16,262 nt of DNA from CAIWXH01 sp964555675 (GTDB taxonomy: Bacteria; Chloroflexota; Chloroflexia; Chloroflexales; Chloroflexaceae): positions 1-16,262 of the forward strand of contig CAZKTU010000141.1 of assembly GCA_964555675.1 (NCBI GenBank). The letters are read 5' to 3'. A model generated the notes under the pieces. It was not told the DNA's origin. It saw only the letters and a list, made by a program, of their open reading frames with translations, and made no database searches. The position numbers and the translations under genes were made by a program. Positions 7,804 through 14,132 of this stretch are shown piece after piece (the first letter of the stretch is position 1; every line of letters begins with the position of its first letter).

Positions 7804-7832
7804 TTGACACCCCTCCAGGGATGAGGTATACT
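7804..7832 (+). promoter_or_regulatory. Consensus sigma-70 promoter for the ABC importer
   Basis: A perfect -35 TTGACA (7804-7809) and a near-perfect -10 TATACT (7827-7832) are separated by the optimal 17 bp. It begins only 6 nt after the GGDEF gene stop and points at the lipoprotein gene. The predicted transcript start is near 7839. This is the strongest promoter visible in the window, fitting the high expression usual for a binding protein. Confidence 0.88.
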
Positions 7833-7838
7833 CCCGGT

Positions 7839-8004
7839 CATCTTTAACCCCAGCTTAATACGTGTATGCAAGCGATGTAGCTGCTCGGGGCATGTGCCCC
7901 TTCGCAACCATTGCCTGCGTCCGCTCGATTCCGCGCCGACGGCAGCCAGGTATTGCCGTCGGCGTATTGCTATCTCGTCCGCACAGATTCCAAGGGAGAC
8001 AGTG
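7839..8004 (+). promoter_or_regulatory. Structured 5' leader of the importer mRNA
   Basis: About 165 nt separate the predicted transcript start from the lipoprotein ATG. Two hairpins are visible: 7887-7900 (5-bp GGGGC stem, 4-nt loop) and 7934-7964 (11-bp perfect stem, 9-nt loop). The second is followed by a mixed sequence, not a U-tract, so it is a poor terminator by itself. A smaller GCAA/TTGC hairpin (7904-7914) could compete with them. I find no match to the purine, preQ1, cyclic-di-GMP, ZTP or fluoride riboswitch cores that I know. A regulatory leader is plausible but unproven. Confidence 0.45.
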
Positions 8005-9387
8005 ATGCGCCAGACCCCCGCCCGAATCGTTGCCCTCGTGTTGCTGCTGGTCGGCCTGCTGGCCGCCTGTGGCACGCCCCCGGCGGCCGAGCCGACCACG
8101 GCCCCCGCCGAGCCCACCGCCGCCGCGGCCGAGCCNNNNNNNNNNNNNNNNNNNNNNNNNNNNNNNNNNNNNNNNNNNNNNNNNNNNNNNNNNNNNNNNN
8201 NNNNNNNNNNNNNNNNNNNNNNNNNNNNNNNNNNNGAGCCCACCGCCGCCGCGGCCGAGCCGACCACGGCCCCCGCCGCCACCGGCGAGGAGTTCGTCTT
8301 CGGCATGGTCCTGGTCGGCCCGACGAATGACGGCGGCTGGAACCAGGCCCACTTCGACGCAGCCAAGTACGTCGAGACCAAGGTCCCCGGCACGAAGTTC
8401 ATCTACATCGACAAGGTGAATCCGGCCGACCGCCCCAACGTCAAGGTCGAGCAGGCGATCGAAGAGCTGATCGCCCAGGGCGCCAAGTTTGTGATCACCA
8501 ACAGCGCCGAGTTCGCCGACGGCACGAATATCGCCGCCGAGGCCCACCCCGAGGTCTACTTCCTGCACGCCTCGGGCGATGATGTGCTCGAGGGCATCGC
8601 GCCGTCGAATGTGACCAACGTCATGGGCCGCATGGAGTACGGCAAGATGATCTCGGGCTGCGCCGCCGCCCTGCAGAGCGAGAGCGGCAAGATCTCGTAT
8701 CTTGGCCCCCTGATCGACCCCGAGACCCGCCGGCTGGTCAACTCGGCCTTCCTGGGCGCGCGCCACTGCTGGGAGACCTACAAGGGCCAGCCGGCCGACA
8801 GCCTGGGCTTCAAGGTCACCTGGATCGGCTTCTGGTTCAACATCCCCGGCGTGACCCTCGACCCGACCAAGGTCGCCACCGACTTCATCAACGAGGGCAG
8901 CGACGTGATCATCTCGGGCATCGATACGACCGAGGGCATCGTCGAGGCCAATAAGGCCACCGAGGCCGGCAAGCCGACATGGGCCGTCCCCTACGACTAC
9001 CGCGACGCCTGCAAGCAGGGCGAGGCCGTCTGCCTCGGCGTGCCCTTCTTCAACTGGGGCCCGCGCTACTCCGAGATTATCGCCGACGCCAAGGCGGGCA
9101 CCTTCACCTCGCAGTGGGAGTGGATCGGCCCGGACTGGAGCGATCTCAACAATCCCGACACGAGCATGATTGGCTTCGTGAAGGGTCCGGCCCTCACCGC
9201 GGACAACCAGGCCAAGCTCGAAGAGTTCATCGCGAAGCTGGCCGACGGCAGCCTGGACCTCTACGCCGGCCCCCTGAACTACCAGGACGGCTCCGAGTTC
9301 GTCCCCGCCGGCGCCACGATCGACGACGCCACCCTCTGGAACACCGCCCAGCTGCTCGAGGGCATCGAGGGGCAGAGCGCGCCGTAG
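8005..9387 (+). CDS. BMP-family ABC importer substrate-binding lipoprotein (interrupted by an assembly gap)
   Basis: 460 codons as assembled, 33-34 of them unknown because of 100 N. The ATG at 8005 has a good Shine-Dalgarno (AGGGAG, about 6 nt upstream) and starts a lipoprotein signal: basic MRQTPAR, a hydrophobic core, and lipobox LAAC with acylated C22. An Ala/Pro/Thr repeat spacer (from about residue 29) joins the anchor to the binding domain. That domain begins near GMVLVGPTNDGGWNQAH and continues with VITNSAEF, YFLHASG and VIISGIDTTEG, the pattern of the Bmp/Med/PnrA family, whose characterised members bind nucleosides or purines. An ATPase and two permeases follow, completing the system. 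The frame fits on both sides of the gap, but the true gap length is unknown. The extracytoplasmic location is clear; the ligand is inferred from the family only. An in-frame GTG directly before the ATG is a less likely start. Confidence 0.9.
   Translation: MRQTPARIVALVLLLVGLLAACGTPPAAEPTTAPAEPTAAAAEXXXXXXXXXXXXXXXXXXXXXXXXXXXXXXXXXXEPTAAAAEPTTAPAATGEEFVFGMVLVGPTNDGGWNQAHFDAAKYVETKVPGTKFIYIDKVNPADRPNVKVEQAIEELIAQGAKFVITNSAEFADGTNIAAEAHPEVYFLHASGDDVLEGIAPSNVTNVMGRMEYGKMISGCAAALQSESGKISYLGPLIDPETRRLVNSAFLGARHCWETYKGQPADSLGFKVTWIGFWFNIPGVTLDPTKVATDFINEGSDVIISGIDTTEGIVEANKATEAGKPTWAVPYDYRDACKQGEAVCLGVPFFNWGPRYSEIIADAKAGTFTSQWEWIGPDWSDLNNPDTSMIGFVKGPALTADNQAKLEEFIAKLADGSLDLYAGPLNYQDGSEFVPAGATIDDATLWNTAQLLEGIEGQSAP
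8089..8277 (+). repeat. 21-bp coding repeats (EPTTAPA/EPTAAAA) on both sides of the gap
   Basis: Two heptapeptide units alternate in the lipoprotein spacer: EPTTAPA (8089-8109 and 8257-8277) and EPTAAAA (8110-8130 and 8236-8256). The copies of each unit are identical at the nucleotide level, and five more repeat bases (8131-8135) run into the gap. Identical codons across copies suggest recent slippage or unequal exchange and explain the assembly failure. The copy number in the gap is unknown. Confidence 0.85.
8136..8235. other. Assembly gap (100 N)
   Basis: Exactly 100 N, the usual placeholder for a scaffold gap of unknown size. It lies inside the repeat-coding spacer of the lipoprotein. Downstream residue numbering of this protein is therefore nominal. 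Confidence 0.98.
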
Positions 9388-9422
9388 GGCAGCAACAGCC
9401 GGGCTAGTTAGCCGTGGAAAGA

Positions 9423-9447
9423 GCGGGGAGGGCCAGGCCCTCCCCGC
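9423..9447 (+). promoter_or_regulatory. Intercistronic hairpin between lipoprotein and ATPase genes
   Basis: A perfect 11-bp GC stem (9423-9433 with 9437-9447) with a CAG loop sits in the 96-nt gap after the lipoprotein gene. No U-tract follows, so full termination is unlikely. Such hairpins commonly protect the binding-protein mRNA from 3' decay or partly attenuate transcription, giving more binding protein than ATPase and permeases. The structure is seen; the role is inferred. Confidence 0.65.
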
Positions 9448-9483
9448 AAGCCCTCCCAGCACGCCCAACAGGGACGCGACCAG

Positions 9484-10989
9484 ATGGACATTGCGGTCTC
9501 CAACCTGACCAAGACCTTCGGCAGCCTGCGCGCCAACGACGGGCTGTCGCTGCATTTCACGGGCGGAAAGATCCACGGGGTGCTGGGCGAGAATGGGGCC
9601 GGCAAGAGCACGATGATGAAGCTGATCTCGGGCTTTCTGCGGCCCGACGGCGGCTCCATCACCCTCGACGGCAAGCCAGCCGGCTTCGGCGGCCCGGGCG
9701 AGGCCCTCGCCGCCGGGGTGGGCATGGTCCACCAGGATCCCCTCGATGTGCCCGGCTTCACGGCCCTCGAGAACCTGCTGTGCGCTTCGCCGCGCTGGGC
9801 GCTGCCGACGCGGGCCGAAGCCCGGGCGACACTGACGGTGCTGGCCGGGCGGCTGCGCTTTACGCTCGACCCCGACGCGCCTGTGGCGAGCATGACTGTC
9901 GGCCAGCGCCAGCAGCTCGAGATCGTGCGCCTGCTGGCCTGCGGCGCGCGGGCCCTCATCCTCGACGAGCCGACCACGGGCATCACCGCCGCCCAGGCCC
10001 GGGCCCTCTTCGAGGCCCTGCGCCGCCTCGCCGACGAGGGCAACACGGTGCTCTTCGTCTCGCATAAACTCGACGAGGTGGCCGAGCTGTGCGACACCGT
10101 CAGCGTGTTGCGCGCCGGCCGGGTCGTCGGCGAGCAGATGGAGATGCCGCAGCCCCAGGCCCGCCTGCTCGAGCTGATGTTCGGCGCGGGCGCGGGCGAG
10201 AAGGCCGGCGCACGCACCGTCGAGCCGGCCCTCGGCGCACCTGCGCCAGCGAACGCCGGGCCGCCCGCCTGGCGCCTCGAGGGTGTCACGGCCCGCGAGG
10301 GCGGGGTGGCGCTGCGCGCCCTCACGCTCGAGCTGCCGGCCGGGCGCGTGGTCGGGCTGGCCGGGCTAGACGGAAGCGGACAGCAGATCCTGCTGCGGCT
10401 GCTGGCGGGGCGGGCCCGGCCCGAGCAGGGGCGCGTGCTGGTTGCGGGCGACGACCTGACCGGCGCGCCGGCTGTGGCCTACAGGCAGGCCGGGGTCGAG
10501 TACCTGCCGGCCGACCGGCTCGCCGACGGCATGGTCGGGGCGCTCTCGCTGAGTGACCACTTCGCCCTCTTGCAGCAGTCGGGGGTGACGGTCGACCGGC
10601 GGGCCGCCGAGCGGGCCGCGCGCGAGGCGATCGCCGACTATGCGATCAAGGCAACCCCCGTCACGCCGATCATGGCCCTCTCGGGGGGCAACCAGCAGCG
10701 GGCCATGCTGGCCCTGGTGCCGCCGGGGACGAAAGGACTGGCCTGCGAGCAGCCGACCCGCGGCCTCGACGTGGCCTCGGCCAGGGCGATCTGGCGGCGC
10801 CTGCTCGAGCGGCGCGACGCCGGCTGCGCCGTCGTCTTCGCCTCGGCCGACCTGGACGAGCTGCTGGAGTATAGCGACGAGGTGCTGGTCTTCTTCGCCG
10901 GGCGCGTCTCGCCGCGTTTGCCCCGCGCCGCCCTGAGCAGCGGGCGCCTGGCCGAGCTGATCGGCGGGGTGGGGTTTCAGGAAGGCTGA
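9484..10989 (+). CDS. Double-domain ABC importer ATPase (BMP/sugar-type, RbsA/YufO-like)
   Basis: 501 aa with two fused nucleotide-binding domains, the usual length for this class. Domain 1 is complete: Walker A GENGAGKST (35-43), signature MTVGQRQQ (137-144), Walker B LDEP (160-163) and switch H194. Domain 2 has a degenerate Walker A, GLDGSGQQ (294-301, Lys and Ser replaced by Gln), the signature LSGGNQQ (399-405) and a degenerate Walker B, CEQPTRGLD, in which Q423 occupies the catalytic Glu position. One strong and one weak ATP site is typical of this family. It powers uptake through the two permeases encoded next and acts at the inner face of the membrane. AGGGA lies about 9 nt before the ATG. 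Its stop falls inside the heptamer repeat at the permease junction. Confidence 0.93.
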   Translation: MDIAVSNLTKTFGSLRANDGLSLHFTGGKIHGVLGENGAGKSTMMKLISGFLRPDGGSITLDGKPAGFGGPGEALAAGVGMVHQDPLDVPGFTALENLLCASPRWALPTRAEARATLTVLAGRLRFTLDPDAPVASMTVGQRQQLEIVRLLACGARALILDEPTTGITAAQARALFEALRRLADEGNTVLFVSHKLDEVAELCDTVSVLRAGRVVGEQMEMPQPQARLLELMFGAGAGEKAGARTVEPALGAPAPANAGPPAWRLEGVTAREGGVALRALTLELPAGRVVGLAGLDGSGQQILLRLLAGRARPEQGRVLVAGDDLTGAPAVAYRQAGVEYLPADRLADGMVGALSLSDHFALLQQSGVTVDRRAAERAAREAIADYAIKATPVTPIMALSGGNQQRAMLALVPPGTKGLACEQPTRGLDVASARAIWRRLLERRDAGCAVVFASADLDELLEYSDEVLVFFAGRVSPRLPRAALSSGRLAELIGGVGFQEG

Positions 10990-11015
10990 AGGCTGAAGGA
11001 TGAAGGCTGAAGGAT
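10981..11015 (+). repeat. Five tandem heptamers GAAGG(C/A)T at the ATPase-permease junction
   Basis: Five contiguous 7-bp units (C, C, A, C, A at the variable position) cover the end of the ATPase gene and the permease start. The ATPase TGA stop spans units 1 and 2, the permease ATG begins in unit 5, and each unit carries a GAAGG Shine-Dalgarno-like core. An ATG at 11000 opens a five-codon frame whose TGA (11015-11017) overlaps the permease ATG. Confidence 0.85.
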
Positions 11016-12075
11016 GAACCAGTCAGAGCCGCTGCCCTCGCCGCCCACGGCCTCGCCCCAGCTGAGGCGCTCGTTGCCGCAGTCGTCGACGTTCGTCCTG
11101 GCTATCCTGGGCGCCTTGGGGCTGACCACCCTGGCCCTGCTGAGCGCCGGGGTCGCGCCCCTCGAGGCCTATCGCATCCTCGTGCTGGGCGCCTTCAGCA
11201 GCCCGATCCGCTTCAGCGACATGGTGATGCTGGCGGCGCCCCTCGTGCTCTGCGCCGCCGGGCTGACCCTGACCTTCGGGGCGGGGCTGTATAACCTGGG
11301 CATCGAGGGGCAGGTGACCCTTGGCGCAGTGGCGGCGATGGTGCCGCTACGGCTCTGGCCGGGGCTGCCGCCGCCGCTACTCTGGGCCCTCTGCTTCATC
11401 TTCGCGGCGGCGGGAGGCGGGCTCTGGGCGCTGCTGGCGGCCGGGCTGCGGCTGGGCGCGCGGGTCAGCGAGATCTTCGCGGGCCTGGGGCTGAACTTCC
11501 TGGCCAGCGGCATCTCGCTCTACCTGGTGCTGGGCCCCTGGCGGCGCGAGGGCACGGCGGCGGCCTCGGGCACCGACCTGCTGCCGCGCGAGCTGTGGCT
11601 GCCGACCATCGGCAGCCTGCGCCTGGCGCCGATCGCGCCGATCGTGGCCGTGATCGCCCTGGGGGTGGTCTGGTGGGCCCTGGCCCGCACCCGCTGGGGC
11701 CTCGAGCTGCGCGGGGTGGGCCTGAACCCCGCGGCCAGCGACCGGCTGGGCGTGCCCGCGGGGCGGCGCGTCGCCGAGGCCATGGTCGCCTGCGGGGCCC
11801 TGGCCGGGATGGCCGGGGCCATCCAGATCCTCGGGGTCTTCCACCAGCTTATCCCGAACATCTCGAGCGGCGTGGGCCTGCTGGGCCTGCTGGTAGCCCT
11901 GCTCGTGCTGGCTCGGCCGGCCTGGGTGCTGCCGGTCGCGGTGCTGTTCGCCTGCTTCACCGTGGGCAGCGTGCAGCTGCCCCTGGCCCTGGGGGTCGAC
12001 AGCAGCATCGCGGGGGTGCTGCAGGGGGCCCTGGTGCTCAGCGCGCTCCTGGCGCGGGGGCTGAGTCGACGCTAG
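11014..12075 (+). CDS. BMP-type ABC importer permease, subunit 1
   Basis: 353 aa, a polytopic membrane protein of the branched-chain/ribose/nucleoside permease family (BPD_transp_2). A hydrophilic, Pro/Ser-rich N-terminus of about 25 residues precedes about eight or more hydrophobic helices. Family landmarks are visible: NLGIEGQVTLGA, EIFAGLGLNFLASG, the cytoplasmic coupling region GLNPAASDRLGV and the following ALAGMAGAIQILG, then GVGLLGLLVALL. It forms the heterodimeric channel with the next permease. The ATG at 11014 is set by the heptamer repeat, whose GAAGG copies act as Shine-Dalgarno sequences. Substrate is probably a nucleoside or purine, inferred from the BMP lipoprotein partner. Confidence 0.92.
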   Translation: MNQSEPLPSPPTASPQLRRSLPQSSTFVLAILGALGLTTLALLSAGVAPLEAYRILVLGAFSSPIRFSDMVMLAAPLVLCAAGLTLTFGAGLYNLGIEGQVTLGAVAAMVPLRLWPGLPPPLLWALCFIFAAAGGGLWALLAAGLRLGARVSEIFAGLGLNFLASGISLYLVLGPWRREGTAAASGTDLLPRELWLPTIGSLRLAPIAPIVAVIALGVVWWALARTRWGLELRGVGLNPAASDRLGVPAGRRVAEAMVACGALAGMAGAIQILGVFHQLIPNISSGVGLLGLLVALLVLARPAWVLPVAVLFACFTVGSVQLPLALGVDSSIAGVLQGALVLSALLARGLSRR

Positions 12076-12091
12076 AGAAGACAGAGCTCTT

Positions 12092-13078
12092 ATGGACCAA
12101 CTCGTCAGAGACCTCGCGGCGGTGCTGGCCTCGGCCGCGCCGCTGATCTTCGCGACGATGGGCGCGACGATCAACGAGCGGGCCGGGGTGATCAACCTCT
12201 CCCTCGACGGCACCATCCTGCTGGCGGCGATGGCCGGCTTCGCGGCCGCCCTGGCCGCCGATAGCGTCCCTCTGGGCTTCGGGGTGGCCGCCCTGGTGGG
12301 GGCGCTGGTGGCCATGGTGCTCTGCTATCTCTGTCTGACCCTCGGGCAGTCGCAGACGGCTGTGGGCTTCGTGCTGGCCCTGCTCTGCACCGAGCTGTCG
12401 TCGTTCCTCGGGGCGCCCGTGGTGCGCGTGCCGGGGCCCTCGGTGCCCTTCGCGCCCATCCCGGGGCTGTCCGAGCTCCCGCTGCTCGGGCCGATCTTCT
12501 TCCGCCACGACGCCCTGATCTACGCCAGCTTCCTGCTGGTCCCCCTGACCTGGTGGTTTCTCTTCCGCACCAGGCCGGGGCTGACCCTGCGCGCCCTCGG
12601 CGAGCGCCCCCAGGCCGCCTTCGCCCGCGGCGTTCCGGTGACCCGCGCGCGCTACCTGGCGACCATGGCCGGCGGGGCCCTGGTGGGTATCGCCGGCGCG
12701 GCCTACTCGCTCAACCTCAAGCAGGGCTGGTCCTACCGCCACACCTTCGGGATCGGCTGGATCGCCCTGGCGATCGTGATCTTCGGCGGCTGGCGCCCCT
12801 GGCGCGTGGCCCTCGGCTGCTACCTCTTCGCCGCCCTCGAGATCGTCGCCCTGCGCTCGCAGAGCGTGCTGCCCGGCATGCCGACCCAGGTCTTCCAGGT
12901 GGCGCCCTTCGTGCTGATGATCGCCGTGCTTGCCCTGGTCAATCTGCTGGCCAGCCCCGCCGTCACCCGGCGCATCGCCGCCCTCCCGCCCGGCCTGCGC
13001 GGCCCCGTCGCCGCGGTGATCGGGCGCCTGGCCGCCCCCGCGCCCGCGGCCCTCGGACAGCCCTTCGAGCGGCCGTAG
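12092..13078 (+). CDS. BMP-type ABC importer permease, subunit 2
   Basis: 328 aa, the second permease of the same family. It begins almost directly with a membrane helix and the characteristic TINERAGVINLSLDG motif. Later come the coupling region RALGERPQAAFARGV and the helix that follows, AGGALVGIAGAAYSLNL. About eight hydrophobic helices are seen, ending near residue 290, then an Ala/Pro/Arg-rich tail of about 38 residues that is probably cytoplasmic. The gap to permease 1 is 16 nt, and the Shine-Dalgarno is weak (GAGAAG/AGAG), so coupling to upstream translation is likely. It is the last gene of the importer operon and converges on acoX. Confidence 0.92.
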   Translation: MDQLVRDLAAVLASAAPLIFATMGATINERAGVINLSLDGTILLAAMAGFAAALAADSVPLGFGVAALVGALVAMVLCYLCLTLGQSQTAVGFVLALLCTELSSFLGAPVVRVPGPSVPFAPIPGLSELPLLGPIFFRHDALIYASFLLVPLTWWFLFRTRPGLTLRALGERPQAAFARGVPVTRARYLATMAGGALVGIAGAAYSLNLKQGWSYRHTFGIGWIALAIVIFGGWRPWRVALGCYLFAALEIVALRSQSVLPGMPTQVFQVAPFVLMIAVLALVNLLASPAVTRRIAALPPGLRGPVAAVIGRLAAPAPAALGQPFERP

Positions 13079-13107
13079 GCCCGTCGGGCCCGCGAGCCTC
13101 TGGCTCG
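13078..13107. terminator. Two tandem hairpins between convergent operons
   Basis: The 49-bp space between permease 2 and acoX holds two short stems: GGCCC/GGGCC (13078-13090, 3-nt loop) and CGAGCC/GGCTCG (13093-13107, 3-nt loop). Neither has a U-tract. They may act as weak bidirectional terminators or as 3' end stabilisers. Confidence 0.4.
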
Positions 13108-13127
13108 GGATGTGGGGCGTCGGCCGC

Positions 13128-14132
13128 TTAACCCTGGGTCAGCAACCTGTGCCGCGCCGCGTAGCTCAGGGTCGCCTCGACGTCGATGGTGAGGGGGCCG
13201 CCCGGCTCCAGGGTCACGCTCAGGCGGTCGCCGGCGTCCAGCTCGAGCTCGCGCTCGCCGTCGAGGGCTACGGTGCCCGCCGCCCGCAGCTCCACCAGCA
13301 CAGGGACGCCGGGGCTCAGGCGTTCGGCCGAGGCAACCGGCAGGGTCTCGACCAGCCCAGGCGCGATCGGGGCCGTCACCAGCGAGCCGGGGCCGAAGGT
13401 CAGCTGCGCGCCCCAGGGGTCCGACCGGGCGACCGGCAGGGCCCAGCCCGCAATGGCCGATAGCCCGATCCCGCGCGGCTCGCCGAAGGTCACGAAGAGC
13501 TGGCTGAGATCGTCCGTCTGCCAGACCGCCCGCGCCCCGAGGAAGGGCTGGTGGGCCACACAGACGTCGACCAGCGCCAACTCGCGCCGCTCGCCGCAAA
13601 CCACCCGCAGCAGCTTGTTGCGCCTGAGAGCCACGGCGCGCGGGACGCTGCCCTCGAGGGCCAGGGCCAGGGCCAGGCCGGCGGTGGTGGCCTCGCGCAG
13701 CTCGGGGAAGGCATTATTGGTGCCGGTCGAGAGGGCCAGCAGCGGCGTGTCGCCGCAGTGGGCGGCGGCGGCCCGGTGAGTGCCGTCGCCGCCCAGGATG
13801 ACGATCGCACCCACCCCGGCCTCGCGCATCAGCGCCACCGCCCGGTGGGTATCCTCGACCGTATCGGTCACCGGCATGGCCAGGGGCCTCACGGCCGGCA
13901 AGGCCCGCCCGCCCGGGCCCGCGGCCTCGGCCTCGCGCCTGATCGCCGCGGCGATGCCCGCCCGGTCGGGCATAATCAGGCTCTCGCCGATGCCCATGGC
14001 TCCCAGGGCGGCGAGCAGCCGCAGCACGACATTGATCTTCTCGCCCGAAGGAAAGACCGAGGCCCGGGCGAGCAGACGCCTGATATCGCGGCCCGAGGAG
14101 GGGTTGACGATGATGCCGACGCGTATGCTCAC
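13128..14132 (-). CDS. acoX: AcoX, NAD-kinase-like protein of acetoin catabolism
   Basis: 334 aa. The N-terminal half has the NAD-kinase/diacylglycerol-kinase fold: GIIVNPSSGRD (6-16), GGDGT (114-118, nucleotide-binding loop) and STGTNNAFP (135-143), matching the GTGN-type loop. The C-terminal half is beta-rich and contains VALDGERELEL, as in NAD-kinase-like lipid kinases. AcoX proteins are encoded with acetoin dehydrogenase genes; their biochemical role is not established to my knowledge. The start is GTG at 14132, sharing one base with the E2 stop (TAGTG), with GGGTGAG upstream. It is the last gene of the minus-strand operon. The family call is firm; kinase activity and substrate are unknown. 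A plain NAD kinase is less likely given the context and length. Confidence 0.87.
   Translation of the reverse strand: MSIRVGIIVNPSSGRDIRRLLARASVFPSGEKINVVLRLLAALGAMGIGESLIMPDRAGIAAAIRREAEAAGPGGRALPAVRPLAMPVTDTVEDTHRAVALMREAGVGAIVILGGDGTHRAAAAHCGDTPLLALSTGTNNAFPELREATTAGLALALALEGSVPRAVALRRNKLLRVVCGERRELALVDVCVAHQPFLGARAVWQTDDLSQLFVTFGEPRGIGLSAIAGWALPVARSDPWGAQLTFGPGSLVTAPIAPGLVETLPVASAERLSPGVPVLVELRAAGTVALDGERELELDAGDRLSVTLEPGGPLTIDVEATLSYAARHRLLTQG

Noticed and set aside
7934..7964. Rho-independent terminator in the leader
   Set aside because: The stem is strong but no run of T follows it, so it is treated as an RNA structure of unknown role.
7894..8004. Longer lipoprotein reading frame starting upstream
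   Set aside because: It would bury the signal peptide 37 residues inside the protein and ignore the good Shine-Dalgarno before 8005.
7839..8004. Purine or cyclic-di-GMP riboswitch upstream of the importer
   Set aside because: Tempting from context, but the conserved core sequences of these classes are not present as far as I can read them; kept only as an unclassified structured leader.
8005..9387. Pseudogene call for the lipoprotein because of the unreadable stretch
   Set aside because: The N run is an assembly gap, both flanks are intact and repeat-matched, and the rest of the importer operon is complete.
7855..10065. Very long minus-strand frame through the importer lipoprotein and ATPase
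   Set aside because: It crosses the 100-N gap, opposes two convincing genes and shows only biased composition.
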